Positions 14,401 through 27,399 of a stretch of 64,000 nt of DNA are shown piece by piece. The notes beneath the pieces were generated by a model. The model saw only the letters and a list, made by a program, of their open reading frames with translations. It searched no databases and was not told where the DNA came from. Source of the DNA: Casuarius casuarius (taxonomy: Eukaryota > Chordata > Aves > Casuariiformes > Casuariidae); the NCBI GenBank assembly GCA_003342895.1, contig PTFA01000420.1:206882-270881 (forward strand). The letters run 5' to 3'. Within the stretch, counting starts at the first letter, position 1. Every line of letters starts with the position of its first letter. The position numbers were made by a program, and so were the translations under genes.

Positions 14401-17400
14401 TGCGTTATGTCTCTGCATCATCCTAGCAACGTAAACTGTTTGGGCAATGCTGACATGACTCAATTTGTCAGGAAACATCAGGCAGAAAAAAACTGCCAGG
14501 TTAGGGGAAGTGTGGCCTAAGTGATTGCTGAAAATATCCCAGTTAAGAAGCTTTAAGAAACCTCCTAAATTTAGCTGTAAAACTTAGGCTGCTAGCCTTG
14601 CCCATTTGTTTTTCTTAGGATGTCCACTGCAGCATTTAAGTACATAAAAGCACAAGGAGAAAATAGAATCAGGCTTTGAACTGGCTGATTCCCTTCTTGC
14701 TTTGAAATGTTTCTGCTTTCCTGCAGGTCTGCTTATGGTACCGGGCTGCTGCTTGTGTTTATTTGATGTGCCAACTTCTGCAATAATAAAAAAAAAAAAA
14801 ATGAGGCCTGCAATACCACAGCCTTCTTCCCCACTTTTGATTTCAGAATGCTGTGGGGTTTCTTTTGCACCACCTATCTTTATGCATTCAAGTAAAAATA
14901 TTTTTCACTGTTAGTCAATAAATGATCCACTTAAGTTTGATTTCTACAGTCTTAGCATAGGAAGATGCACTTTAATATACAACAGAATTTTGTATAAAAA
15001 TGTAATTTACTCTCTGGAATATTTCAGAAGGTGGTTTTAATCCCCTGCATTGTGAATAATTTCCCTAATTGCTAAAGCAAGCTAGATATCTTTCCCCAAA
15101 AGGTCTGTGTGGGCAATACAGAAGGGCAATACAGAAGGGCTTTAGCCAGTCTAGGTTTAAATCTAGATCAAGCAGCTTTTCCCTATTGCCCAGGTTTTTG
15201 CTTTGTTGGTTTTAGGCACCTTCCCAGTTCTCCCAGAGCTTAAAAACAGTAAGGTGACTGAGGCAGTTTATGGTTCTTTTTATTGCTAGCACGTTTTATC
15301 CTGATGTGACTTATGTATACAAGTTAATCATTAAGGCTGAGGCATGACTGTCCTCTAGATCGCCTGATATGTGTTAACATTTTCCAGGTAATGCTGTACA
15401 TTACCTTTTAATCTTAACAAAACCATTGCTGCATTGCTTTTTAGTTAGCATTCTTTTATTTTTATTACTGTATTGCATTTTAAGGGCTGGCTAGCACTTT
15501 TATGAAACCTGGTAGCAGTCTACTTGCCTTGCATTTGGAGGCCTTAATTTTCTTCCCATTTATTCCTCCTTTTACTCCCTTGTTTTCCAAGTCTGTAGCT
15601 ACACAGTTGCTTTAGCTGAGCATGGTTTTGCTCTGCTGCCAAAAGAGGCAGTACAGACCTTTCACTGACCTCTCCGTGGTGCTTGCATCATTCCCGAGGC
15701 CACTCGAAATGGATAAAGAAAGCCGATCTGCTGGAAAATGGGGCAGGAACCTTCTTATTTTTCCCCCTTTTTATTTTTATTTTTTATCTTATTTTTTTGA
15801 TTGGGTCATTTTAGCTGCTCCCATTTCCTGATGTAGCTGGTGGCTTGAAACTGATGCTGGCACAAGGGAGAAGGGACTGAGCAGTTGGTTTTGGGGGAGG
15901 CGAAAATAGAGAAATGGAGAGGCTGGGATGACGGCTCCTTTTTAGCAGCAGCATGGATTTATTCCAGCTTACAGTGACGGTGCCACTGCAGCAGAAATTC
16001 TAGCTAAATGAAGAGAGGAACAGCGAGCCGCCTCTCCCTTTCACCCAGCTTCTCTTTCCAAGCGTTGTTCCCTTTTTGTGGTCTGGCTTCGAGGAGTTGT
16101 CTGTCCGGATTCCTGTAGTCACGGATTTCTAAGGACAGAAGTGATGGTTTGGCAGTCGAATCCTGCAATAAAATTTCCCAGGGTAATTGCAGCTTCAGGC
16201 CTGTACTCCATTGGCACAGAGCTTATCTTTTACAACGTCATCCAACAGGGATTTGATGAGCGCGGAGACAGAGTCCCCTGTAAGTTATGTGTTGCAGTCA
16301 CTTTTCACCCCTGCTATTAAGAACTTGCACCTTATTTGTAATAGCAGTTTAGGTGGTCGATCTTATATCTTTGTCTTCTGGCTTAAGGAGTGCTTTGGTG
16401 TCCGACATCTTCTCTTTATGTAGGATTGAAGTTAAACCTTAACTCTGTTGTGCAATGTGAAATTCTTATTGCAAGTCAAGAAGGAGCTTTTGACCAAACA
16501 TCATTCTCCTAGGTCATTTCTAAACCCTTTCCAGCTGCTTCATCCCCTCCTTTTTTTTCTTTAACCGTAGAGGGCAGAATTAAGGGCAGTGTAGTGAAGG
16601 CTGTTACCACGGCTGTGTCTAAAGATGATAGCGCTATCTTAATCTGAACCTGGACACTGCACCCATGGATTTGGTTATTACCTTCAGTGGGCTATGAATT
16701 TCTTCTAAGAAAATTTCATCCATTTTTCAGAAACCTCATCTTGAATACCTTTCATCCCTCACTTTGAATGATCTGAATTTTTAAGCATATGACTGTTTTA
16801 TTTTTTTATCAAGATTAGTGCTGCCAGAAGAAACCTGTTTTACTATCTAAGTAAAGCTATAAACTTGAGTTGCCTGCATTAGTTACTAGTCACTGTTTCT
16901 GTGAGCTTCTTCAGCTACTTTATGTTCTTCTCGATCATTGACAGGAGCTGTGAAATAGGCTAAAATACATTGGTGTTAAATCCGTGTAGGCTTGCTGAGC
17001 ATCGTCAGCCCTTCCTCGATTGGACACACTGAAAACGTATTTCCGTACTAATTCTAAAAGCTAAGAGGAAGCAATTTGCATTTAATCAGGTGCTTTGTAG
17101 CTCACTTTTCTGCATATCCTGAGCATCCGTTGTTTTTCTTGCAAGGTATTTTAAATGCTCCATCTGTTTGGGGGAGGACTGAAAATACAGATTTTTTTTT
17201 TTAAAGAACTTTTTACTTTTTCTGGGAATTGATATCTTCCCCCTCCCACCAAACCAGTTTCGATTGCCTTAAAGATTATATTATCGATGAAATTGGGATA
17301 TAGGAGGACCCCTAACGCTATTTCCTGTGTGTTTCATAGCTACATGCTTGACGTAGTGAAAAGATAATTTACAAAGCAAAACTGTGTAAAGGAAATTATC

Positions 17401-19626
17401 TTTATTGGAATCATCTCTAGCTTTACTCTGACAGCCCCAACCTCCCAAACCAGACTCTTGTGTTACAGGCTGATAGAGGCTGACTAGTACATGATTATCG
17501 CTGCTCTCCCCTCTTCTTTACTGCCTTTTATACTCTCCGCTGCTGCTTCGCTGCTCATTTACTTTATGACTTTGNGAGGGGGCAGTGGGAGTTTGCAGTA
17601 GCAGTAGCAGCAGGGTTGGGTGCCGCATATCCTGTTTGCATGCTGTCGGCGGTGCCGCCACGTGCCGATTCTGTTTTTTGTTCCCTAGGCGTGTGCCCTG
17701 CTCCTAGGGAGTTGTTCAGAAGGTCTCTGGGCTGGTGGAAAGGTGACATTGCACGGTGGGAGCTGGATGCAGTGGTTTTTGACAGGCTGCTGCAAGCAGC
17801 AGCCAATGTGTAGAGAATTCACAGTAAGAAAAGGGATCACACTGAACCCCATGTGCACTTGCCCTTCTGCTTTCTTATGCTTTTGGGGCTGTTCTACCTG
17901 AGAATTAGATGCAGCCTCATAATTATCACTTGTTCCTATTGCTCTGCTGCTAAAATGAAAATATATTTTGGCTAGAGTGGAGGATTTCCTCCAAANCTGG
18001 AACAAAGGCTATGGAAAGAATTTGAGGTGGTGCCCACTGATCTGATATTAAACTTGCTTGTATGATCTTGTAGGTCATTTGACAAAAAAAAAGTTCATTC
18101 TTCCTGATGCCTATGCAGTTGTGCTTAATATAAGTAGGATCTTTACAACAGCGAAGCATGTATCCAAAGACCTTTTTTTGAGTATTTTAGGAAGAACTTT
18201 ATGATTAGAGCTAATGCATATGCTGTAAATATTTGGAACTGACCCAAAGGATTATTTTTGGTACAGTATTGCCATGTAAGACAGTATTATATGGCTTCTT
18301 ATTATACACCAAAAAGTCCCTCTTCNTATTTTACTTTTTTCTTTAATTGCGTTTCTGGAATTGATTCGTACGGCCTTGTTTTTCCCTCTTGCTAGCACTG
18401 AGACTTTTGCATGATCTTTAAAACAAAGTCTTAACTCGAGTCGTTTTTGTAAACTTTCCCTTCCTGCCCTTCTACAAAACCCATTAGCTAGGCTAGAACC
18501 AGAAGTGGTTTCTCTCCTTGCTGCATAGATGCTGAATTGTGTAATCTTTAGCAATGCAGTTGGCTCTACAGTTTACATGTGCATAAACTCTTCAGGGATT
18601 CGAGCTGCTTTTGCGAGTTTGGTGCTTCTCAGAAAGACTATTCATTAAAAAAAAAAAAAAAAGTAGAATAGGGAAAAAAGTGGGGACTAAAAATCTTTCC
18701 CAACTTTTATCACCTGAAATCAATTTGTTTTTTTTGGTGGGCAAGGTTAAAACTGAATACTTATTTTTGCAACTCATACTGGTCAGTTAAAAGAAGAGTT
18801 CCAACTATTTCTTTTGACAAAATGGATTTTTATTGCACTGTGAAATTACAGGGGAAAAAAACATGGCATGGCTCTTTTAACAAAGAAACTAAAATATATT
18901 TTGCTTTCTAAATTATCAATGCCTCTTTTGTTTTCCTGAGTATTTCTGAATTTTTATACTGTGCATGATAGAGGAGCGNTGCTGAGCTTGCAAATAATTG
19001 CCTTGAAATTGCTTTGAATAATTCTGGCTTTTTTGGCTTTTTGTACCTAATCAGAATTGATGTGACTGAAGTGCAAATCTTCATAATAATCATGCATTTA
19101 CTGGCAGTGATCGGAGGACCACCTTTTTGGCAATCTCTGGTAATTTTGTTGTATATCCTATTTAACGTATATTTCTATTAAGCAGTATAAAATAAGAGTG
19201 ATCTAGGAGAAAGCTAGAAGAACTACCTGTGTAGAAAATCAGTTTCATTTGTGAGGGAAAGCTCTCATTTTTCCTCATAAATGGAAATACATATTTTTAA
19301 ATATGGATTAAATGGCAATAACTGTGCCTTCTGGTTTTACCAGAGTTATTTAAAGAAACCATTATTTTGTACTCTTTTGCAGATAGAAAGATATCAAACA
19401 TTTCACCAACTTAAGTGTGCTATTTGGATATTATTTTGTCCTTTGCTGAAGTCCAGGTTCTTTTGAGTGATCTAGCCAAAGCTCGAATGACCAGCAAGCT
19501 AGATCAGCAGAAGAATACTGAATTGGGTTGAAGCTATGGGGGAAATTTTTGGAGAGCAGTTGGTAACCCTCAGTAGCTAATTTGGTCTGAATGTGGAAAA
19601 ATTGCCATTCTTATATTTTTCTATTT

Positions 19627-19658
<32 letters not shown>

Positions 19659-22600
19659 TTACATATATTTAAATGATGGCAATCCTACTCGTACATGCTG
19701 ACTGCCATGGGCTGATTACATGTAGATCCTGCAGACTTTAATGAGGTTCACCAGTCCCTGTCAGTTGGCAGACTTATTGGATATCACAATTTAATTTTAT
19801 ATTAGTGTTACAGAAGCGCCCCCCCCCCGGCTATTGAAACAGCATTGCCCAGAGAGAAGCATCGATGCAACAAATTGAGAGAACTTCTGAAGTATTGATT
19901 TCATGGAAGGTTTTCCTTCCTGGGTGGTGTTTGTGTATTTGATGAAAGCACTTTTCAAGGCGGATGAGGAAATCTTGGTCTATAAGAAAACCAAGAGATA
20001 GTCAAAAATTACTGAGACGCTCTAACCTGAATCACTGAATTTCTAATCTGCTCCATAAAAGTAGATAGATGAACCTTATAATGTTTTAGACTTAATCTTG
20101 GTTACCCCAATTTTGCTACATGTGCTTCCAGGTTTAAAAGAAAAAAGAAGCCCTTCTGCCCCCTCAAGCTATTACATAACCTGCAAAGTAAATACCACCT
20201 ATAAAATTGAGTGTGGACAGAATTATTTCTAAAAAAATGATCCTACAAGTCAGCTTACTGGTGCCAAACTTCTCCAAAGATATTTGTGTGGTCAACATCC
20301 ACAAAGCTGCTATTCTGCNTTGGAAACAGGGATTCCCCAATTCATGTTCTTGGTTTCCTTTTTCCCTTAAAAAGAAAGTGATTGCTGCTGCAGCAGTTTC
20401 TGGCATGATTCAGTGCAAGATAATGTGTGCATTAGAAAGCTTAAAATTCTTCCCTTTTATTATTTAATAACTTTACCCTTTTCAGCCAAATGCTGCTGCA
20501 ACAAAACTCTTATTAAATGTCAAGACTTTGCTTAGACAGCTCCCAAAAGATTAGAATATTTCGAAATCCAGTGTTGGATTTATGGATGCATTTTTCTAGA
20601 GAGCAAACTTCAGCATGTTTCCCATGGCAATTAGGAATTTCCCTTTTTCATTCAACTTGTGAGGTTTTTTTTTTCATGGAGATAAACGTTGTTTGCTTCT
20701 TGCAGAGCAAAATATAACACAAAAAACTTTTGCTTTAACACTTCATGTGACAGCAAAATTGGTGGTTTGGCATTTTTGTTTGCCTTTATAAGGAAAAAGA
20801 AATTAATGGAATAAAATGTATGGTTGTATGCTCAAACATTCCACTTTCTTATGCTAACATGTGAAAAGCAAAACAATCTGAATTTACTGAATGCAGAACT
20901 GTGTATTTTGTCAATTGTTGCTTTCATCAGCTTTCTTTTTCCCCACGAAACAGTGTAATACCTGTCCTGGCTTCCTCCTTTCTGTCAGTGTAGGTTCTCT
21001 TTAGAGCTTTTTAAAATGCCATTCCACAAGGCTCCTGGCATCCAGTAACTTCTGGTGGATGGTGAGTACTATTTCAGCCGAGACCCTCATTTGGCAAATG
21101 TGAGTAAAGTGAGCAAGCTTAGGTGCAGCTGGTTTGATATATTTATCAATATGTTTGGAGTGAGAAGTGCTAGAATTGCTTCTATTTTATTCCACAGGGG
21201 AATTTTAGAAAGAATAAAGGTTTTGTGAATATAAAATGAGCTTGATTTTGACCCTTTACGAGTTATCTCTGTTGTAGATATGATAGAAGTGCACGTAGAT
21301 ACAGCTCTGTGCTGCAGCTGGGATCCAGCCTTGAAGGACCAGCAGAATACTATGACTTAGCTCAGCCAGCTGGACTTTTCTGTGAGTCAGCCAGGAAGAG
21401 TTTCTGGAAGGAGAGCCTCTATGTGTCCGCTTACAGATGTCTTGGGTGNTCTTCAGTGCTGCTTTGCTGAGCCCTCAGTTGTGCTCTTTTCCTATCTATT
21501 TCCCAGACCTTTTTGTTCCCCTGGTTGCTCAAAGCTTTGATTGCACCTAGCAGAATCCAGAATGAGTCTAGAGATCTCAAACTAATTTTCTGGTGAATGA
21601 TTCTGGATTTGCTTTAATCCACTCTTTGGCAAACACTGTTTAGTTCATTCTTTGCCTGCTGCCACTTGTTTTTATTAACATGCTTGGTTTTTTCCCTGCA
21701 AAATTCAGAATACTCCTCTAACCAGGAGATACCCTGTATTCAAAAGCTTTCTGTGCAATGTAGCCTTTCTCTTCTAATCATCTTCAAAGGATTTAACAGA
21801 AAACATAGTTTGCCTAGGAAAGAATTGGCCTGTAATACTTTTTTCAGCATTATTATAGTCTTCAGAAGTTCTGCTGGTGTTTGACTTCTAGTGAAGCCTG
21901 TGAGAATTACCAGCAAGGTCAGAATAATTGCATGGGCCTTAGTGATATGTGGAACACCAGGCAAGGAAATTCTGTGGTTCACCTGTGGGTGATCTCTTAT
22001 TTAAGAAGGCAGGGACTAAAATGTCAGTTTGTAGGAAGATCTCTAGGTAAAACCCCCTCTCTCCCTCTCTCTCCTCAGGGTTTTTTGCCATGCTATTTGC
22101 TTGCCTTTGCTCTTAACTCTTGGCCCTGCTGCATCCATTTCATATGCAAAGCAATTTAGCAGACAGTGCCTTTTTATACCTCTCCTCTGACTTCATCTCT
22201 GCCAAACTTTTGCAAGTAGCTTTGTTTCCTGTTATTTATTTCTGCCAGATAAGTGCAGTCTAAGAGCTATCACTCGCTGCTGATGCAGCTATCAGTGGAA
22301 GCAAGAAAGAGTGTTAATAAGGCTCTAGCAAAGATGAATATTATCAGTGTGGTCTCATCCTTCTCCCTTTCCTCAGCATCACTCTGAGCCATGTTAGGAG
22401 TGGTTTGGAGATCCTGTTTTGTTTTTTGCCTTTTTTCCCCCAGCCTGCTCACTTCCCTTCTCTTTGGGAAGCTTCAAGTTTAATCTCTTCTGATTCCCAT
22501 AGGTACAAAGAGCTGCCCTTGTGGTGTTCTTCTGCAGAAGAGCAAATTCACCCTGTTCTTTAAATACCAAGGTATCTTTATTGAAGCAAGTGGCAGCACA

Positions 22601-25600
22601 GGTGCCTTCATGTAGAAGACTGAGATGAGACCTTCAGAACTCCTGTTCCTAGTAATATTAATGCTTGTTTGGTTTCAGCTAGCACTCTGTGGCAATCTAT
22701 GCCTTTTGTTTACTTGTCATTATTCTCCCTTTGGCATCTTTCTGAAAACATTTTCTTTGACTAACAGTGCAGCCTGAGCAAGGGAGAAGTATGCTGGAGA
22801 GTGTCACGGAGCTATGCCACCTGGGACCCTGCAAGACAGTGATTTGGAGAGATGGTCTGTCTGCTCCTCTCTAGGCTCTGTAAGAGCAAAGCGTGAAGAG
22901 GTAGAGCTTGCTCTGCCTCTTAATTGTCATGTATAGTCCTGAAAAGACCAAGAGGTTATTAAGCTGTTCAACACAACAGAAAGCTAAGAATCTGTATCTG
23001 TTAAAAGTGATGTTGAGAGTGTAATTCAAGATACTAAAATAGAAACAACTTGACCTCATCTGAGCTTCTGTATGTAGTTGGTCTCTTTGCTCTTTGGGAG
23101 CCAAGTGTGTTTATTCAGTTGGGAGTGGTATGACTGCAAATATTGAATTCAGAGGCCAAGAAGACTTTAGTAGTTGCATAGATAAAGCTGCAGTTTTCTC
23201 NGGGAAGTCTTCTCTCAACATCTACTTCCATAAGACATTTGCTGTGGTTTGTGAACTTTTTCTTTTCTGTTATGCTCAAAACACTGCTGTTAAATGAAGA
23301 TGACTACTGCCTTTCTTTCAAAGTTGCCTGTGCTCATTTTTCACTTCTTCAGCAACCCCGTTGCTTGCTCTCTTAAGCTGGATGACTCTCTGAGATGACC
23401 TGTCCGATCTGTCTTCTGTCCTTGTATGGCCCATAGGGTAGAATCTAGTTTTTAAGGATCTTTGTTTAATTGTCTCCGATAGCTCTTGCTTTGCCCAGGT
23501 TGGTTTGGAGCTGCAGCGGTCAATTTTTATGACTGGCTCAGGAAAAGGTCACCGATACACTTCTCTTTTGCCTGTAGGTGAAAGACTTAGCTAGTGAGTT
23601 CTTAGTGTTTGGAAGGGTAGTACTGGGAGAAGGTTTCTGCTTGTTTCTCTGCTTTTGATGACTCTTTTCAGGTGATCAAAGAAAAGTCCCACTGATCAGG
23701 GAAGTTTGATGGAAGGATTATTGGCAAAAATACCTACTTCTCTGATGTACTTCCTAGAAATTTAAATCTGTGTACCAGAGAGAAAAGCAAATATATTGTT
23801 GGAAAGTGGAGTGTTTGAGTGCACCAGAAGTATATAAACTCAATTTTAGTTTGCTTGTGCATACTTTAACTTCTTATCTCTTTACCATTAAGATTCCAGT
23901 GCTGAATATTCAGGTGAAAATATTCCCAGCTCTCTGTACTGTTGCTGGAACCATATTCTCCTGTACAAACTACTTTGGTGTAATCTTCACAGGCGGAGTT
24001 GGCAAAAATGGATCCACTATAGCAGTGAGTACTTGATTCTGCTGCTTTTACTTCCTCTTCAGCACTCTGTGACTTTCCACNCATTCCTTCGATTTTGATT
24101 TCACATAAGATTTCCTACATGTAAAATAGTCTCCTTTCACTTCCTTGCTGGCTTGGAAAAAAGGTAAATATTGTCTGCTTGAGAATAGTAGTTCTAGGAG
24201 TCAAAAGTTTTAAATTTTGAGTGNTTAAAAATGCTTATGGTACTTTGATATTTGCTTTTGAGTTAATCATAGAAAACAAATTATGCAAATGCACACTCCC
24301 CCAGAGTTCACAGAAAAGCCCAGTGCAAAAATCCATTCAGAAGGAAGTTTGTCAAGAAGGCTGGCTATGGTTTTCATCCTTCTAGAAGACTTGTAATGTT
24401 CATATTATCAGTGAAAAAGCACAAGTGAGGGGAACTGGGAAAGTCTCTTCTGCTTCAGTAGAGAAGATGATTGATTTTGGAGCCCAAAGAGTTTTCCAAG
24501 AACCATTCTACGCAAGCATAATTATTATTTGCTTCCTAAAAAAAACTGTTTTAGTTAAATTTGTCTAGCTGGCACAGAAAGACAGGCAGTAGTACTGTCT
24601 TCTGTCACTTGCTAACAGAATTAGCCCTTACCTGTTAGACAAGTGTCAAAACAGCACGTTTTTTGCTGTCTAAAGCCTCTTCTCCCCCTCATCTTGTTTC
24701 TGAGACTGTGACTTAAACTAATTTATAACCTGTACACGAGGCATGTAGTAGGATGCCAGCACAAGAAAGGCTCAACCACACTATCAAACAACNCTCGTTC
24801 AGGTTTCACCGCATTTTGTTCCTGCTAGTATGTGTGTTCTGAAAGACATGTTTTTATTGTGACATTGGTTACAAACCACCTGTCTGCATACCACACAAAT
24901 ACTTGGCTTACTGAGTTTTTTTGCAATGCGTATGTTTTGTTAATTTAACACTTTATCTTACCGTAGGGAACGAGCGTCCTTTCACCTTTTCTTCATATTG
25001 GGTCAGTGATCNCATTAGCTGCCATGATCTACAAGAAATCTGCTGTGCAGCTCTTTGAAAAGCATCCCTGCTTGTATATACTTACTTTTGGTTTTGTATC
25101 TGCTAAGATAACAAATAAGCTAGTGGTAAGTGCCTCCGAATCACTGAGTATCTTTTTGTTATCACAGTAGAACTTTTTTGTAGCTTTTAGAGTTCTCTGC
25201 ATATTTCATCAACTAACTTTATTCTGGTTTGTGTACTAAAATGATACAATACTTGCACTTCCCTTGTTAAAGAAGTTGTGAAGTGCAGGGAACAGAACAT
25301 GAGCCTTTCTTTGAGTTTGAAATGGGAGTAGTAAACTTCAAGCTCAGGCCCTGGTTACATAGTTAGTGCCAGGACAGTTTACAGTTCCCCAAGTTCTGTT
25401 CCTCTTTCCCAACTGCTCATTCACATTTCTGCCATGTGTTTGTGCCCGTGGTTGATGAACTGGGCTGCAGGCAGAGCTAGCCGAAACCCTCCCCACATGC
25501 AGGTGCAGAAGGGAGGAGAGCAAGTTGGGGGAAGGAGCAGAGGTAGAACTGCCGAAGCCAGCTGAAGAGTTCTGGCAAAAGTTACTTGTCAAGTTTAGAA

Positions 25601-27399
25601 CAATTACTTGGGGTTCACCTTAATTGTAACTACCATTTCTCTCCAGTTGTTTAACTGGTTTGTACCAGGGAACAGACAGCAGTGCTGTCAGGAGGGGAGG
25701 GAAACTGCTGTTGAATGGAGAGCTGCTGCCCCACACCACCTCCTTAGCTCTGAAGGCTATATCTTGTATTGCCATGTGAGTTGGATCAGTGTTGGACACA
25801 ACCCACATGGAAATAAAGTTATTTTTAACCGAGACCTGTACACCACACAGTCGCATAAACGGTTGTGCTGGTAAAAGTGAGGATGTGGTGCAGGACAGCC
25901 TGTGCAGTGTGCATGTGTGTGTGCACACATGGGGGAGGGCAGGAAGACTGCGCTCGGGCACAAAAAGGTGTGATCACTGAACTTNTACCAGAGATACAGT
26001 TATCCTCATCAGACAGCAATCAGCTGGTGAAATGTGAGGAACACCAAATGTCTCTTTAAGATCCAGCAGTTGTGAAATTTTGTTTCTAGGCTCAACTAAA
26101 CCTAAAATTCACTATTCTGCTTGCAGATTACTGTTTTGTTTCTGGCAGGAGGAAAAGCTTGTAGGCTAGAGCAGTGTTGATTTTTCTCCTGTAGTTAAAC
26201 TTTCTCCAAATGAGAGAGGCTTATTCTCTGCAAACGTTGTATCTTGTATAGCTGTAGACTCTCCTAGCTACTTAAGTACTTCTATCTCATAGCAGATGTG
26301 GCTTGAATGAAAACTTTTTTTGGCTGTGCATTCTGAAATCACTCTACCTTTGCTGGAGTATGTTTATTACTTAAAACTTTTTTTATGTAGGTTGCACACA
26401 TGACCAAGAGTGAAATGCACCTGCACGACACAGCATTCATAGGCCCAGCGCTCTTGTTTTTGGACCAGTATTTCAACAGCTTTATTGATGAGTATATTGT
26501 ACTTTGGATTGCCCTGGTAAGTATGGGCTCGCTTTCTGTTTGCCAGCAATCATTACAAGCATTCTGTGCCCTTTCACAAACACTGTTTGCCTTGGCTGAG
26601 GCTAGCTGACTCAGCTAGAGGATGATGGGCTGGGGACATATTTTCCTGAGCCCATTTTAAATAGGGCTCATGCAAACTGAGGTAAACAGGGTTTGCTTGG
26701 TGGTAGGGACTCTGTGCATAGTGTAAATGGACTTTTAAAGCCACNTAGCAAATCTTCAAAGCTTAGAATAGAGTATTTTGAAGACCTGTGCTGATGTCTT
26801 GTTAGCAAAGGAATACAGTACATGTGAAGTGTATGGCTNTGCCTTAATCTCTTGAAGACATATACATCTGTCATACTAACTGCAAATGTTAAGAAAAATC
26901 TTTTTAAGGTAAACGTGCTTACAGAGCACTCAAGCTTACTCTACTAAAACAGTGTAAAGCTTTTAATAAATAGAACTGATACATNATGTATTATCACTAT
27001 TCAGAGTTAATCGGGCATTTCGTTTTATGTGTATAGTAGTTATAACTCTTACCTCCCTCTCTGACTCTAGANTTAAAATCTGTATGTTTTTAAAAAGCTG
27101 GAAGAAAACCCAGTATCTTTAGAAACCACAGGAATAAACATTCACTAAAGACAGAGTCAGAGATTTAGTTCTAGAGAAGCAGACTCTGAGTGCTTTTATT
27201 CTGAAGAATATTGGCCATGTGATACTTTTACGCGTGTTTAGATCCATGTCTCCATGACACAATTTTTTTCCCTTGGCAGATCTTGTCTCTCTTTGATTTG
27301 CTTCGGTACTGTGTCAGTGTGTGCAATCAGATTGCTGCCCATCTGCACATCCACGTATTCCGAATCAAGTTGTCCTCCACACATTCTAATCACCATTAG
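2285..27399 (+). CDS. CEPT1: CEPT1, choline/ethanolamine phosphotransferase 1, 3' seven coding exons (partial)
   Basis: The product catalyses the last step of the CDP-choline and CDP-ethanolamine (Kennedy) routes. It transfers phosphocholine or phosphoethanolamine to diacylglycerol in the ER/nuclear membrane. Seven exons join in frame: 2285-2432, 3460-3601, 19055-19139, 23893-24024, 24967-25125, 26391-26516 and 27280-27399, giving 912 nt or 303 codons plus TAG. All introns are GT-AG and every phase is compatible. Exon one carries the CDP-alcohol phosphotransferase signature D-G-x2-A-R-x8-G-x3-D-x3-D. The product corresponds to about residues 114-416 of the 416-residue mammalian protein. The C-terminus HIHVFRIK...SNHH marks CEPT1 rather than its paralogue CHPT1, which ends differently. 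Several hydrophobic segments fit a multi-pass protein. The N-terminal exons must lie before position 1. One N at 25012 leaves one residue (Thr in mammals) undefined. The reading frame is otherwise intact. Confidence 0.97.
2433..3459 (+). other. CEPT1 intron, 1.0 kb
   Basis: GTATTG...CTGCAG intron of ordinary AT-rich composition. Nothing else is seen in it. Confidence 0.9.
3460..3601 (+). CDS. CEPT1: CEPT1 exon, transmembrane segments after the catalytic motif
   Basis: Acceptor TTCTGCAG, donor GTAAGT, 142 nt, entering in phase 1 and leaving in phase 2. It encodes [19 protein letters not shown] then [20 protein letters not shown], nearly identical to mammalian CEPT1. This is where CHPT1 differs clearly (it has a Tyr-Pro-Asp-Trp context), so the exon helps the paralogue call. 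Confidence 0.97.
4230..4253. repeat. Perfect inverted repeat centred on NN
   Basis: ATACATTTGTT, two Ns, then AACAAATGTAT: 11-bp perfect arms inside the large CEPT1 intron. The uncalled bases sit exactly at the centre. Confidence 0.8.
9207..9224 (+). repeat. Poly-A run (A18)
   Basis: A homopolymer inside the CEPT1 intron with no retroposed body recognisable upstream. Confidence 0.9.
11671..11690. other. Assembly gap of 20 N flanked by C runs
   Basis: Twenty Ns are preceded by CCCC and followed by CCCCCCCC. A collapsed or unsequenced C/G homopolymer or GC-rich simple repeat is the likely content. The true length is unknown. Confidence 0.95.
19055..19139 (+). CDS. CEPT1: CEPT1 exon (IDVTEVQIF...GGPPFWQS)
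   Basis: An 85-nt exon after AATCAG, with a GTAATT donor. It enters in phase 2 and leaves in phase 0. The Gly-Gly-Pro-Pro-Phe-Trp-Gln motif is CEPT1-like. It is isolated in the middle of AT-rich sequence, 15.5 kb downstream of the preceding exon. Confidence 0.96.
19140..23892 (+). other. CEPT1 intron, 4.75 kb
   Basis: AT-rich intron. It contains a (TA)12 run at 19634-19658 and a C10 run near 19818. No coding or RNA gene is seen. Confidence 0.85.
19634..19658. repeat. (TA)n microsatellite
   Basis: About twelve uninterrupted TA units in a CEPT1 intron, followed by TTACATATATTT. Confidence 0.95.
23893..24024 (+). CDS. CEPT1: CEPT1 exon (IPVLNIQ...[11 protein letters not shown])
   Basis: 132 nt, phase 0 to phase 0, donor GTGAGT. 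The acceptor is a less common AAG (ATTAAG). It encodes the conserved [18 protein letters not shown] segment and the loop [12 protein letters not shown] Gly replaces the usual mammalian Arg after NYF. Confidence 0.96.
24025..24966 (+). other. CEPT1 intron, 0.94 kb
   Basis: GTGAGT...CGTAG intron. Nothing notable is seen. Confidence 0.9.
24967..25125 (+). CDS. CEPT1: CEPT1 exon ([13 protein letters not shown]...ITNKLV)
   Basis: 159 nt or 53 codons, phase 0 to phase 0, acceptor CCGTAG, donor GTAAGT. It contains two hydrophobic stretches around [20 protein letters not shown]. Position 25012 is N, in a codon that is Thr in mammals. Confidence 0.97.
25126..26390 (+). other. CEPT1 intron, 1.27 kb
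   Basis: Locally GC-richer than the neighbouring introns (25.4-26.0 kb). Overlapping short open frames there on both strands show no coding signal. A TG/CA-rich stretch lies at about 25903-25932. Confidence 0.85.
26391..26516 (+). CDS. CEPT1: CEPT1 exon ([13 protein letters not shown]...IVLWIAL)
   Basis: 126 nt or 42 codons, acceptor TATGTAG, donor [22 protein letters not shown] is CEPT1-type; CHPT1 has Leu-Tyr-Leu-Gln in place of Met-His-Leu-His. Confidence 0.97.
26517..27279 (+). other. CEPT1 last intron, 0.76 kb
   Basis: GTAAGT...TTGGCAG intron with no further feature. Confidence 0.9.
27280..27399 (+). CDS. CEPT1: CEPT1 last coding exon and stop codon
   Basis: Acceptor CCTTGGCAG. The exon encodes [20 protein letters not shown] and a His-rich basic tail ending Ser-Asn-His-His, then TAG at 27397-27399. 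The 3' UTR follows directly. Confidence 0.97.
   Translation: MLSLFDLLRYCVSVCNQIAAHLHIHVFRIKLSSTHSNHH

Larger units (their letters stand above)
3602..19054 (+). other. CEPT1 large intron, about 15.5 kb
   Basis: AT-rich intron between the exon ending at 3601 and the exon starting at 19055. It holds no exon I can support, no recognisable CR1, LTR or DNA-transposon copy, simple repeats (poly-A at 9207-9224 and 18647-18662), one inverted repeat around 4241, one 20-N gap at 11671-11690 and two small direct duplications (17-bp near 7496, 13-bp near 15111). Open frames of 60-110 codons are scattered on both strands at chance density. Confidence 0.85.
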
